DNA of 64,000 bases, taken from Niveispirillum cyanobacteriorum. Lineage in GTDB: Bacteria > Pseudomonadota > Alphaproteobacteria > Azospirillales > Azospirillaceae. Position 1 is the first letter of the stretch. The number at the start of each line of letters is the position of its first letter. The notes beneath the pieces were generated by a model. It saw nothing but the letters and a program-made list of their open reading frames with translations, was not told where the DNA came from and did not search any database. Below are positions 8,235 to 16,809 of the stretch, in pieces. The position numbers and the translations under genes were made by a program. The stretch lies in contig NZ_CP025612.1 in NCBI RefSeq assembly GCF_002868735.1, positions 434,001 to 498,000 of the forward strand, in the 5' to 3' direction.

Positions 8235-9062
8235 TCAGGCTCCGACCCGGAACGGGTTGTTGGTGACGGGCGACGGGATGGCGGCACGGAAGGCGGCAAC
8301 CTGATCCAGGTCCAGGCTGGCCGACAGCACGCCGGGTTCATCGCCCAGCCGGCCCAGAACCCGGCCCCAGGGATCGATGATCAGGCTTTGTCCGTGTGAC
8401 CGGCGGCCGGGATAATTGTCCCCGCACTGCGCCGGGGCCAGCACAAAACAGCCGGTTTCGATGGCACGAGCGCGCAACAGCACCTCCCAATGCAAGGGCC
8501 CGGTCATGGAACTGAAGGCGGCGGGAACGGTGAGTATCTGTGCGCCTGTCTGTGCCAGCGCGCGGTGCAGGTGCGGGAACCGCACATCATAACAGATGGC
8601 CATGCCGATGCGGGCGCCATCCGGCCCGTCGGCCACCACGGCCCGGTCGCCGGGGCGGTAGAAATCGCTTTCGCGGAAGCGGGACCCATCGGGCAGGTCG
8701 ACATCGAACAGATGGATCTTGTCATAGCGGGCATTGATGGCCCCATCCGGCCCGATCAAGGCCGACCGGTTCGCCATGCGCCCATCCGCCAGCTTCACCG
8801 AGACCGATCCGGCCAACAGCCAGACCGACAGTTCCTGCGCCAGATGCGAAAGCAGGGTCAGGGCCGGATGTTCCACTTCTGGCAGGGCGTAATCGCTGAG
8901 CGCTGAGAAGGACGGGTTCAGATAATCGAACGCCTCCGGCAGACAGATTAGCTTTGCCCCTCCCGCTGCCGCCTGACGGATCAGCGGTGTGACGGCGGCC
9001 AGATTACGCTGTGGATCAGAGGTCGCCGTGCTTTGCACGCAGGCGACGGACAGGGAGGGCAT
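8235..9062 (-). CDS. Carbon-nitrogen hydrolase (nitrilase/omega-amidase family)
   Basis: 275 residues from ATG 9062, which has GGAG about 9 bases upstream; two earlier ATGs (9074, 9077) are nearer the operator and lack a good site. The Glu-Lys-Cys triad is visible: Glu43 in LICLPEAFDYL, Lys115 in RYDKIHLFD and Cys157 in GMAICYDVRFPH. The YDKIHLFDV and CYDVRFP blocks are those of the Nit/omega-amidase branch, which hydrolyses small amides such as alpha-ketoglutaramate. Its own promoter region carries the best copy of the locus operator (9093-9106), so it may begin a separate transcript with the iminopeptidase and regulator genes. Confidence 0.9.
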   Translation of the reverse strand: MPSLSVACVQSTATSDPQRNLAAVTPLIRQAAAGGAKLICLPEAFDYLNPSFSALSDYALPEVEHPALTLLSHLAQELSVWLLAGSVSVKLADGRMANRSALIGPDGAINARYDKIHLFDVDLPDGSRFRESDFYRPGDRAVVADGPDGARIGMAICYDVRFPHLHRALAQTGAQILTVPAAFSSMTGPLHWEVLLRARAIETGCFVLAPAQCGDNYPGRRSHGQSLIIDPWGRVLGRLGDEPGVLSASLDLDQVAAFRAAIPSPVTNNPFRVGA

Positions 9063-9089
9063 CGCAGGCTCCATCATGGCGGAAATCTA

Positions 9090-9110
9090 TACAGCCAAAA
9101 TTGGCTACTA
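9090..9110 (-). promoter_or_regulatory. Putative GntR/FCD operator upstream of the nitrilase gene
   Basis: AGCCAA-AA-TTGGCT (9093-9106) is an inverted repeat with perfect 6-bp arms; on the minus strand it reads TAGCCAATTTTGGCTG. It is 31 bases upstream of ATG 9062. Close matches occur at 7271-7287 and 21790-21827. Confidence 0.55.
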
Positions 9111-9147
9111 TCAATTGCCTGTCAACAGGCTTCGCTGTTCGGCGGCG

Positions 9148-11100
9148 TCATCGCGTCAAGGACAGGTGCAGGGTCCCGCCCTCGGCGGCAGCGCGGGAGC
9201 AGCAAGCGGTCATGCGGGCGGCGGCCCGGTCTTCTGGTGTCAGGATGCTGTCGCGGTGGTCCACCGATCCGGACCGCACATTCACCACGCATTCTCCGCA
9301 CAGGCCCCGGCGGCAGGAATGGGGAAGGGGGATGCCTTCGGCCAGCAACCGGTCCAGCAGGCTTTCACCGGCCCCGACCGAGATGGTCTTCCCATCCACA
9401 ATGGCCGTAAAGGCCGTGCCGCTGGGTTTGGCGGGGGCGAACGCCTCCCAATGCAGCCGGTCGGGTGACCAGCCCAGATGGTGGGCTGTATCCAGTGCTG
9501 CCTGCATGAAGGTATCAGGACCGCAGGTGTAAAGATGCGTGCCGGGAGCCTGCGCCGTTATCAGGGCGCGAAGATCGATGCGGCCATCTGTGGCGCTGTC
9601 ATGCCAGCGCACAAAAGGGGCCAGAGGTGTGGTGGCGATAGCCCCGGCCAAGGGGCGGGCGGCGCGGTCGCGGGAGCAGCCCAGCAGAGTGAAAGACCGC
9701 CCCGTCTCCCACAATGTCCAAGCCATGGAAAGAAGCGGCGTGATACCGATGCCACCGGCCAACAGCAGGACAGGGCCGTTCCCGGATGACAGCACGAAAT
9801 GCGCGCGTGGCTGTCCCAGGCGCAGGTGTGACCCCACGGTCAGATGGGTGTGGATCCAGGCCGAGCCGCCGGCGGACACATCCGACAGACGCACCGCGAT
9901 CTGCCAGGACAGGCGCCGTCCGGGGCGACCGCACAGGCTATATTGCCGGACCAGGCCGTTCGGCAGATGCACATCCACGTGATCCCCGGCGCCAAAGCGT
10001 GGCAGGGGCAGGCCGAACCGGTGACGCAGGGTGATGTGCAGCACGCCGGTGCCGTCGCGCGACAGGGCCGCAACCCGCATCGGCAGCGTTGCCGGCCCCC
10101 GGCGCCGTGACCAGAGGAATATCCCCGTGGCCAGGAAACCCGGCAGGGACAGTCCGGCCAGCAGCATCAGGACGGTGCCCGCTGGCCCTAGAAGGCTGCC
10201 CGTATGCAGCGGATAGAACAGGTCCGTGAACCGGTCCGCCGCTGCCCGTTCCGCCGCGCGGCGGGTGCCCAGCAGGGTGCCGGCATAGCCATCAAACCAG
10301 AATTGTTCATAATCGGGGCTGTCGGCGCGGCCCCGCATGACCATCACCACCCGCCCGTGCCCGCCGGGCAGGCGAATGCTGCTGGGTGCCTCTCCCGCCG
10401 CCTTGCCCAGGATCACCGACAGCGGCAGCAGGGGACTGCCCGGTCGCGCCGCCACCTGGGGCGACGGGCGCGGGGTGACGGGCAGTGCCCCCGTCACGGT
10501 GGGGTTCCACGCCATGCCAATGCCGGTCAGGGCCAGCAGAGCCAGGACAGGGACAAGGTAGAGACCGGCGGCACGATGCAGGTCGCGCCAGCGGCGCAGG
10601 GGGGCCTTGGGCCAGCCGGGGCGGAACAGCCCCAGCCACCCATCCCGCCGGGCGGTCCGCAGCAGCATCCACAGGCCCGTCAGGCACAGGGCCAGCAACG
10701 CCACCCCGATCCAGCCCACGGCCTGCTGTCCGGCTGTGCCGGCGGCCAGCCGGTAATGGAACTGGAACAGCCATTCCATTGGCCAGTCACCCAGCGGTGC
10801 CAGCCGCAGCACCTGCCCGCCGCCCGCCGTGGCCATGAACGGATCGGCGTTGCAGGACAGGTGGAAGAATAGCGGGTCCGTGGTGCGGTCGGGCAGGTCG
10901 ATGCGGTTGATGGTGCAGCCTTTGGCGCGCACGGCATCAACATTGGCATCCAGGTCCGGCGGCGCGGGGGCGAAGGCCTCTGGATGCAGCAGGTGATTCA
11001 GCGGCTGCCGGAACAACAGCAGCGTGCCCCCCAACCCCTGGACCGCGATGAACAGCCCCAGGAACAGCCCGGCCCAGCGGTGCCAGCGCTGTACGGTCAC
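9148..11100 (-). CDS. PepSY membrane domain fused to ferredoxin reductase and 2Fe-2S ferredoxin
   Basis: A 650-residue fusion starting at GTG 11100, which overlaps the RraA-like stop (GTGA). The N-terminal half (about 1-330) has four membrane helices and PepSY-TM features (MTVQRWHRWAGLFLGLF, WRDLHRAAGLY, DLFYPLHTG). Next comes a flavin domain (RQYSLCG, about residue 385) and an NAD site (LLLAGGIGITPLLSM). The C-terminus is a plant-type ferredoxin with Cys596, Cys601, Cys604 and Cys633 or 634. The reductase half resembles VanB/phthalate dioxygenase reductases. It could pass electrons from NAD(P)H through the membrane, for example to a ferric chelate, or feed an oxygenase. No oxygenase gene lies nearby, which favours the former. 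The partner is not known. Confidence 0.85.
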   Translation of the reverse strand: MTVQRWHRWAGLFLGLFIAVQGLGGTLLLFRQPLNHLLHPEAFAPAPPDLDANVDAVRAKGCTINRIDLPDRTTDPLFFHLSCNADPFMATAGGGQVLRLAPLGDWPMEWLFQFHYRLAAGTAGQQAVGWIGVALLALCLTGLWMLLRTARRDGWLGLFRPGWPKAPLRRWRDLHRAAGLYLVPVLALLALTGIGMAWNPTVTGALPVTPRPSPQVAARPGSPLLPLSVILGKAAGEAPSSIRLPGGHGRVVMVMRGRADSPDYEQFWFDGYAGTLLGTRRAAERAAADRFTDLFYPLHTGSLLGPAGTVLMLLAGLSLPGFLATGIFLWSRRRGPATLPMRVAALSRDGTGVLHITLRHRFGLPLPRFGAGDHVDVHLPNGLVRQYSLCGRPGRRLSWQIAVRLSDVSAGGSAWIHTHLTVGSHLRLGQPRAHFVLSSGNGPVLLLAGGIGITPLLSMAWTLWETGRSFTLLGCSRDRAARPLAGAIATTPLAPFVRWHDSATDGRIDLRALITAQAPGTHLYTCGPDTFMQAALDTAHHLGWSPDRLHWEAFAPAKPSGTAFTAIVDGKTISVGAGESLLDRLLAEGIPLPHSCRRGLCGECVVNVRSGSVDHRDSILTPEDRAAARMTACCSRAAAEGGTLHLSLTR

Positions 11101-11762
11101 GCCGCACCCGCGCGCCGAATGATGTCGGAAGCGCCCGAGATATCGGCCAGCTTCTCACCCGCCGCCAGCCGGGCCAGCACCAGACGTTCGCGTTCCTGAA
11201 GGCTGATGGCGCGGTCGGCGGCGGCCTCTGCTTGATCAGGGGGCAGAACGATGGCCCCGCTTTCATCGGCCAGGATCAGGTCGCCGGGATTGATGGCCAC
11301 ACCACCCACGCTGACCGATACATTCATGGCGCTATCCAGGGGCAGGAACTTCGTGGTCAGGGCCGACGGGCCCCGGCACCAGACGGGCAGGCCCGCCTTC
11401 ACGATCTCCCCGAAATCGGTGGCGGGGCCGTCGATGATGATGCCCGCGATGCCGGCCAGCCGGGCGGCGTTCGTCGTCACTCCGCCCCAGCAGGCATGGC
11501 GCGTGTCCCCGCCGCGGTCGATGACCAGCACGTCACCGGGTCGGGCGCTGCTGACGGCATGATGCAGCAGGGTGCTGTCGGGACCGGCGATCCGCACCGT
11601 CACCGCCGGCCCCGCGATGCGCGCCCAGGGGAGGACAAGGCGGATGGCGGGGTCGATGAAGCCGTCATGGCGGAAATGACCCACCGTCGCCGTCTCCACC
11701 TGCAACAGCTTGTCCAGCAGCGGGCCGGGCGGGATCGGCGGCATGGGATTGATGGTGAACAT
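11097..11762 (-). CDS. RraA-like protein (HMG/CHA aldolase or oxaloacetate decarboxylase family)
   Basis: 221 residues from ATG 11762, preceded by AGGACAG. The family marks are VRIAGPDSTLLHHAVSSARPGDVLVIDRGGD, then ACWGGVTTNAARLAGIAGIIIDGPATDFGEI (the G-G-x20-R-D/x-like active-site loop; here the usual Arg-Asp is replaced by 'GPATD') and PGDLILADESGAIVLPP. Relatives cleave 4-hydroxy-4-methyl-2-oxoglutarate or 4-carboxy-4-hydroxy-2-oxoadipate to pyruvate plus a keto acid, or decarboxylate oxaloacetate, with a divalent metal. True RraA (RNase E inhibitor) is less likely in this catabolic context. The first 98 bases overlap the end of eutC in another frame. Confidence 0.82.
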   Translation of the reverse strand: MFTINPMPPIPPGPLLDKLLQVETATVGHFRHDGFIDPAIRLVLPWARIAGPAVTVRIAGPDSTLLHHAVSSARPGDVLVIDRGGDTRHACWGGVTTNAARLAGIAGIIIDGPATDFGEIVKAGLPVWCRGPSALTTKFLPLDSAMNVSVSVGGVAINPGDLILADESGAIVLPPDQAEAAADRAISLQERERLVLARLAAGEKLADISGASDIIRRAGAA

Positions 11763-12492
11763 GGGGTCTGTCCTTGGTGGGGGCGGCATCTTTCAGTGCG
11801 ATGCCGGTGGCGCCGATCCGCCGTCCTTCCGTCAGCAGCCAGGCCAGCTTTTCCCCGGCCTGCGCGATGGAAAGCCCGTGCGGCGGGCGGATGTTGGAAA
11901 CACAGTTGCGCTCGCTGTCCATCCGGCCGGGCCGGGGATCGATGGTCAGATAGGCGCCCAGACTGTCGGCGGCCGACAGGCCCGGCCGTTCCCCGATCAG
12001 CATCAGGGCGAAGCGGGCGCCCATGGCGAGGGCGATGGCATCGCCCAGTGCCACGCGCGCCTGATGCGCCAGCACCAGCGGGGCCAGGGACCAGCCGGCA
12101 AGCCGGTTACGCAGATCCAGCGCCAGGGCGGCACCATGTGCTTGTGCCGCGCGGGCCGACAGCCCGTCACCGATAATGATTGACAGGTCGAACGGGCCAG
12201 ACGGCAACCCGTCCGCCTCCGCCAGTTCGCGGCCCAGGTCGGGGCGGCGCAGATAGGTGGCGCGGTCAGGTGCCTGACTGCGGACCATCCGCACCGGCCA
12301 GTCGCCCGTCTGCGCCGTAACCGCCTCCATATCCAGCGGCGTCCACACGGCGTCGCGGGCGCGGGCATGGCCCAGGTCGAAATCCAGGCAGGCGCGGGTG
12401 GGCATGGCATGACCGGCCCGGCCCAGGCCGATCCGGGCCTGGGTGGCCGCCCGCAGCCGGGCCAGCGGGTCGTCGGCGGGTGGCTGGCTCAT
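11665..12492 (-). CDS. eutC: Ethanolamine ammonia-lyase small subunit
   Basis: 275 residues from ATG 12492, which overlaps the eutB stop by four bases (ATGA). Family blocks are LRAATQARIGLGRAGHAMPT, FDLGHARARDAVW, SQAPDRATYLRRPDLGR, IIIGDGLSARA and IGERPGLSAADSLGAYLT. It forms the adenosylcobalamin-binding enzyme with EutB and converts ethanolamine to acetaldehyde and ammonia. The conserved part ends at TGIALKD; the last 38 or so residues are a Pro/His-rich tail that overlaps the start of the RraA-like gene. This tail may be a normal extension or the result of a lost stop. Confidence 0.93.
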   Translation of the reverse strand: MSQPPADDPLARLRAATQARIGLGRAGHAMPTRACLDFDLGHARARDAVWTPLDMEAVTAQTGDWPVRMVRSQAPDRATYLRRPDLGRELAEADGLPSGPFDLSIIIGDGLSARAAQAHGAALALDLRNRLAGWSLAPLVLAHQARVALGDAIALAMGARFALMLIGERPGLSAADSLGAYLTIDPRPGRMDSERNCVSNIRPPHGLSIAQAGEKLAWLLTEGRRIGATGIALKDAAPTKDRPHVHHQSHAADPARPAAGQAVAGGDGDGGSFPP

Positions 12493-13886
12493 TGCGTCGG
12501 GAACCTCTGATCGGCGATGGCACGGGCCAGGGGGAGGGTGGCAATGTCGGGCGGAGCCACCCGGCCACGCACGTCCAGCATGCCCATGCCGTCCAGCCAA
12601 GCCTCGAACTCCGGCGCGGGGCGCACGCCCAGCACATCGCGCACATACAGCGCGTCATGGAAGGATGTGCTCTGGTAATTCAGCATGATGTCATCGGCAC
12701 CCGGCACGCCCATAACAAAGGACACGCCCGCGACACCCAGCAGGGTCAGCAGATTGTCCATGTCGTTCTGATCGGCCTCGGCATGGTTGGTGTAGCAGAC
12801 ATCCACCCCCATCGGCAGGCCCAGCAGCTTGCCCGTGAAATGATCCTCCAGCCCCGCCCGGATGATCTGCCGCCCGTCATAAAGATATTCAGGTCCGATG
12901 AAACCGACGACGGAGTTGACCAGCAGTGGCCTGAAGGCCCGTGCCACGGCCTGGGCCCGCACTTCCAGTGTCTGCTGATCAACGCCGTGATGGGCCCCGG
13001 CGGACAGGGCGCTGCCCTGGCCGGTTTCGAAATACATCACGTCATTGCCAATGCTGCCGCGTTTCAGCGACAGGGCGGCTTCCTGCGCCTCTGCCAGCAG
13101 GGCAAGGTCGATGCCGAAGCCGCGATTGGCCCACTCCGTCCCCGCTACCGACTGGAACACCAGATCGACGGGGGCGCCGCGTTCGATGGCCTGCAAACTG
13201 TTGGTGACATGGGTCAGTACGCAGCTTTGTGTCGGGATGGCGTAACGCAGCCGCAGATCGTCGATCAGATGCAGCAGCGCGATGGCGCCGTCCACATTGT
13301 CGGTGGCGGGATTGACGCCGATGACGGCATCGCCACAGCCATGCAACAACCCATCCAGGATGGAGGCGGCGATGCCCGCCGGATCATCGGTCGGGTGATT
13401 GGGCTGCAACCGCACCGCCAGCCGCCCGCGCAGTCCGATAGAACTACGAAACCGGCTGACCACGCGGCATTTGCGTGCGACGGCGATCAGGTCCTGATTG
13501 CGCATCAGCTTTGATACCGCCGCCACCATCTCCGCCGTCAGGCCGGGGCAGACTGCCGACAATTCCCGCGCCCGCACCTTGTCATCCAGCAGCCAGTCGC
13601 GGAATTCCCCCACCGTCAGGCTGGCGACCGGGGCGAAGGCGGCGGCATCATGGCTGTCGATGATCAGGCGGGTGACCTCGTCATCCTCATACGGCACCAC
13701 GGTTTCGGTCAGGAAGGTCTTCAGCGGCAGGTCGGCCAGGATGTGGCGGGCGGCCACCCGTGCCTCGGCACTTTCCGCCGCGATGCCGGCCAGTTCGTCC
13801 CCCGACCGCAGGGGCGTGGCTGCGGCCAGCAGCGATTTCAGGTCGGGGAAGCGGTGGCGGGTGCCCGCCAGGTCGATCCGGTACAT
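12489..13886 (-). CDS. eutB: Ethanolamine ammonia-lyase large subunit
   Basis: 465 residues from ATG 13886 (MYRIDLAGTRHRF), with GGGAGGGG upstream. Catalytic-barrel signatures are present: QPNHPTDDPAGIAASILDG, GCGDAVIGVNPATDNV, THVTN, FQSVAGTEWANRGFG, YFETGQGSALSAGAHHGVDQQT and GLPMGVDVCYTNHAEADQNDMDNL. These carry the ethanolamine- and cobalamin-contacting Asn, Gln, Glu and Asp residues of the family. The enzyme is a cytoplasmic radical enzyme that needs adenosylcobalamin. No eutA reactivase, eutE aldehyde dehydrogenase or microcompartment shell gene is in the window, so this is the simple, non-compartment type. It follows the ABC transporter ATPase by about 20 bases and is co-transcribed with it. 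Confidence 0.96.
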   Translation of the reverse strand: MYRIDLAGTRHRFPDLKSLLAAATPLRSGDELAGIAAESAEARVAARHILADLPLKTFLTETVVPYEDDEVTRLIIDSHDAAAFAPVASLTVGEFRDWLLDDKVRARELSAVCPGLTAEMVAAVSKLMRNQDLIAVARKCRVVSRFRSSIGLRGRLAVRLQPNHPTDDPAGIAASILDGLLHGCGDAVIGVNPATDNVDGAIALLHLIDDLRLRYAIPTQSCVLTHVTNSLQAIERGAPVDLVFQSVAGTEWANRGFGIDLALLAEAQEAALSLKRGSIGNDVMYFETGQGSALSAGAHHGVDQQTLEVRAQAVARAFRPLLVNSVVGFIGPEYLYDGRQIIRAGLEDHFTGKLLGLPMGVDVCYTNHAEADQNDMDNLLTLLGVAGVSFVMGVPGADDIMLNYQSTSFHDALYVRDVLGVRPAPEFEAWLDGMGMLDVRGRVAPPDIATLPLARAIADQRFPTQ

Positions 13887-13905
13887 ATCCGCCCCTCCCG
13901 ATCCG

Positions 13906-14994
13906 TCAGGCCCTGACCAGCAGCGTGTCATCGACGGCAAAACGCAGCCAGGCTGTATCGCCCTCCACCCGCATCTCCGTCTCTGCCATCACGACCATGC
14001 CATGGCCGCAATCCAGCGTGTAGAGCAGACGCGCACCCAGGTACGCCCGTTCCAGGATGCGGCCCGCCAGGATATTGAACTCCGGGTCGGCCAGGGGCGG
14101 CTCCGCCGATAGCTTGACATGTTCGGGACGCACCGTCAGCAGGCTGCCGGCAGGCGGGGCGGAGGTGTCGGGCCACAGGGCCGTTAGTACATCCCCGCCC
14201 GCCAGCTTCACCCGGCAGGTGCCGGTGGCTGATTTGCGGTCCACCACCTCTCCGGGCAGGAAATTGCTGGCACCGACAAAATCGGCGACGAAGGCGTTGG
14301 CGGGGCGGCGGTAGATTTCCTCCGGGCTGCCCAGTTGCGACACACGCCCCTTCTCCATCACCACGATCCGGTCGGACAGCGCCAGCGCCTCGGACTGGTC
14401 ATGGGTGACGTACAGCGTGGTCAGGCCCAACTGCCGCTGCAACTGCTTCAGCCAGGACCGCGCCTTGATGCGCAGCTTGGCATCCAGGTTGGACAAGGGT
14501 TCGTCCAGCAGCAGCAGGGAGGGGCGGAAGACCAGGGTGCGGGCCAGGGCCACGCGCTGCTGCTGCCCGCCCGATAATTCGTGCGGGTAGCGGTCGATAT
14601 AGGCGCCCATCTCCACCAGGGCCAGCGCCTCCTCGATCCGCGCATCCTGCTCCTTTTTCCCCACCTTGCGAAGGCGCAGGGGGAAGGCCAGGTTCTGGCG
14701 CACATTCATGTGCGGCCACAGGGCGTAGGACTGGAACACCAGACCCAGATTGCGCTTCTCCGGCGGCAGTTCCAGGCCGCTGGCCCCATTGTAGAAATCC
14801 CGCCCACCCACCGTGATGCGCCCGCCCGACGGGCTGTCCAGCCCAGCGATGGCGAACAGGGTCGTGGACTTGCCGCAGCCCGACGGACCCAGCAGGGTCA
14901 GGAATTCTCCGTCGGGCACATGCAGGCTGACCTCGTGCAGGGCCTGCACCGGGCCGTAATGCTTGTTCAGACGATCGACGACAACCTCAGACAT
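13906..14994 (-). CDS. ABC transporter ATP-binding protein (FbpC/PotA type)
   Basis: 362 residues. Walker A GPSGCGKSTT (36-45), Q-loop VFQSYALWPHMNV (86-98), signature LSGGQQQRVALART (140-153), Walker B LLLLDEPLSNLDAKLR and switch TLYVTHDQSEAL are all intact. The C-terminal 120 residues form a TOBE regulatory domain. This is the subfamily that energises uptake of ferric iron, polyamines, spermidine or 2-aminoethylphosphonate. Its ATG overlaps the permease stop by 8 bases. It sits inside the eutBC transcript, so it probably imports the compound degraded there. Confidence 0.93.
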   Translation of the reverse strand: MSEVVVDRLNKHYGPVQALHEVSLHVPDGEFLTLLGPSGCGKSTTLFAIAGLDSPSGGRITVGGRDFYNGASGLELPPEKRNLGLVFQSYALWPHMNVRQNLAFPLRLRKVGKKEQDARIEEALALVEMGAYIDRYPHELSGGQQQRVALARTLVFRPSLLLLDEPLSNLDAKLRIKARSWLKQLQRQLGLTTLYVTHDQSEALALSDRIVVMEKGRVSQLGSPEEIYRRPANAFVADFVGASNFLPGEVVDRKSATGTCRVKLAGGDVLTALWPDTSAPPAGSLLTVRPEHVKLSAEPPLADPEFNILAGRILERAYLGARLLYTLDCGHGMVVMAETEMRVEGDTAWLRFAVDDTLLVRA

Positions 14995-16699
14995 CTTTGT
15001 TGGTCCTCAAGCTGCGGCGCGCCAGCGTCACGAACAGGGCCGTGATGGCGAGCTGGATGACGGAGAGGGCGGCGACCGGTCCTGTGCTGCCATTGGTCCA
15101 AAAGGTCAGCATCGTCGTGCCGATGATCTCTGCACCGGGGGCGAACAGGAACACGGCGGCGGCATATTCTTTCAAAAAGGCCAGGAACAGCAGCACATAG
15201 GCCGAAAACAGCGCCGGCTTCATCAGGGGCAGGATGATCACGCGGACGGTAGTCCACCAGTCGGCCCCCACCGACCGCGCCCCCTGGTCCAGTTCGCGCC
15301 CGATCTGGTGGAGGGTGGGTGAAAGGGCACCGAAGGCCATGGGAATGCCGCGCATGGTGAAGGCCAGTATCAGCAGCCAGATTGTCCCCTGCAACACATG
15401 GGCGAAGGGCAGCAGCAGCATGGCCCAGAACATGCCGATACCCGCAATGATGCCCGGCATGGCGCGGGGATACAGCGCCACGAATTCCAGGACACGACGG
15501 AAGCGGAATTCCGACCGGTGTGCCACCAGCGCCACCATGGCCACGAACAGGGTGGCCAGCGCCCCGCCAAAGGCCGCTATGAACACCGAATTCAGGATGG
15601 AGCGGCGATAGGCCTCGTACCCGAACAGAATCTCGAAATGGTCCAGCGTCAGCAGGTCGAAGGGTGACATCAGGGGGGTGAGGAAACTGGTGACCGAGCG
15701 CAGCACGATGCCGGCCAGCGGCAGCAGCAGCACAATGGCGGTGTAGAGGCACATCAATCCGCAGACGACCCAGCCGACCCGACCGATGGGCGCCAATTTG
15801 GGCCGCTGGGCCTTGCCGCGCACCGTGACGAAACGCTTCGACTGACGCAGCAGCAGACCCTGGATCACCAGCAGAATGGAAATCACGACCAGCAGCAGGG
15901 TTGCCGCCGCCCCGATCAGCCCGTAATCCGGGGTGATGGCGCCTAGCCCCTCCATATAGAGGAAGGTCGTGAAGAACTCCAAACCCACCGGCTTGCCGAA
16001 CACCAGCGGAACTGCCAGCATTTCCAGCGACCCGATGAAGGTCAGCAGAGCTGCATAGATGATGGATGGCCGCATCAGGGGAAGGGACACGGACCAGAGT
16101 GCGCGCAGGGGGCCCGCACCGACGGACCGGGCCGCATCCTCCAGCGTGGCGTCGGCCATGCGGGCGGATGAGGAGCAGAACAGATAGACGACGGGTGCCT
16201 GCGAGGTGCCGGCCAGCAGCCCCATGCCCAGGATCGTATACATGTCCCAGAGCGGCACGCCGGCCATCCGTTCCACCGCCAGCGTGACATAGCCGGACGG
16301 GCCGTACAGGATGAACCAGGCAAAGGCCAGCACCAGTTGCGACACATACATGGGCCAAAGGGTGAGGTTGCGTAGCCAGCCACGTCCTGGCATGTCGGTG
16401 CGTTCCAGGAACAACGCGAAGGCTACGCCCAGGACCGTGGCGATCAGCGTGGACAGCAGCGCCAGCAGCACCGAATTGCCCAACGCGTCATGAAAGCGCG
16501 GATTGCCAAACAGCCGGACATAATTGTCCAGGCTGAACAGCGGCTCCGCCTCATATAGCGGGCGGTCCAGCAGCGACTGCCATAGTACGGGCACCAGTGG
16601 CCCCAGCACCAGGGCCAGCGTCGCCAGCGCCACTGCCGCCTGTATCAGCAGCGCCCGGTCGGGCCGGAAAAATCGGGATTGGGGTTCCGCCAGGGACAT
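14987..16699 (-). CDS. ABC transporter permease, two fused membrane domains (FbpB-like)
   Basis: 570 residues with about 12 membrane helices arranged as two binding-protein-dependent permease domains. The two EAA-loop regions are at about DAARSVGAGPLRALWSVSLP and at LDQGARSVGADWWTTVRVIILP, each followed by LxxPxxxxA/S. This duplicated form is typical of ferric iron and 2-aminoethylphosphonate importers. It lies between the binding-protein and ATPase genes. The 110 bases separating it from the binding-protein gene hold a strong hairpin, so its expression is probably lower than that of the binding protein. Confidence 0.92.
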   Translation of the reverse strand: MSLAEPQSRFFRPDRALLIQAAVALATLALVLGPLVPVLWQSLLDRPLYEAEPLFSLDNYVRLFGNPRFHDALGNSVLLALLSTLIATVLGVAFALFLERTDMPGRGWLRNLTLWPMYVSQLVLAFAWFILYGPSGYVTLAVERMAGVPLWDMYTILGMGLLAGTSQAPVVYLFCSSSARMADATLEDAARSVGAGPLRALWSVSLPLMRPSIIYAALLTFIGSLEMLAVPLVFGKPVGLEFFTTFLYMEGLGAITPDYGLIGAAATLLLVVISILLVIQGLLLRQSKRFVTVRGKAQRPKLAPIGRVGWVVCGLMCLYTAIVLLLPLAGIVLRSVTSFLTPLMSPFDLLTLDHFEILFGYEAYRRSILNSVFIAAFGGALATLFVAMVALVAHRSEFRFRRVLEFVALYPRAMPGIIAGIGMFWAMLLLPFAHVLQGTIWLLILAFTMRGIPMAFGALSPTLHQIGRELDQGARSVGADWWTTVRVIILPLMKPALFSAYVLLFLAFLKEYAAAVFLFAPGAEIIGTTMLTFWTNGSTGPVAALSVIQLAITALFVTLARRSLRTNKDV

Positions 16700-16749
16700 G
16701 GGCTGGTCCGGTCCTTGATGTCAGAGGGGGTAGTGATCGTTGCGTCATC

Positions 16750-16803
16750 CCACTCTCTCTACCGTCACCCCGACTTTCGCCGGGGTGACGGTAGAGAGAG
16801 TGG
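16750..16803. repeat. Perfect 23-bp stem intergenic palindrome (REP-like)
   Basis: Left arm 16750-16772 and right arm 16781-16803 are exact reverse complements around the 8-base loop ACTTTCGC. The core CCGTCACCCCG/CGGGGTGACGG resembles dispersed intergenic palindromes common in alphaproteobacterial genomes. It lies between the binding-protein gene and the permease gene of one operon, where such hairpins often protect the upstream mRNA. Confidence 0.8.
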
Positions 16804-16809
16804 CCACCC

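Noticed and set aside
11097-11762. Annotation as menaquinone methyltransferase MenG or as RNase E inhibitor
   Set aside because: That is an old misnomer for the RraA fold; the catabolic context and the fold blocks fit the aldolase/decarboxylase members better.
16750-16803. CRISPR-like repeat
   Set aside because: It is a single palindrome without repeat-spacer structure and no cas genes are present.
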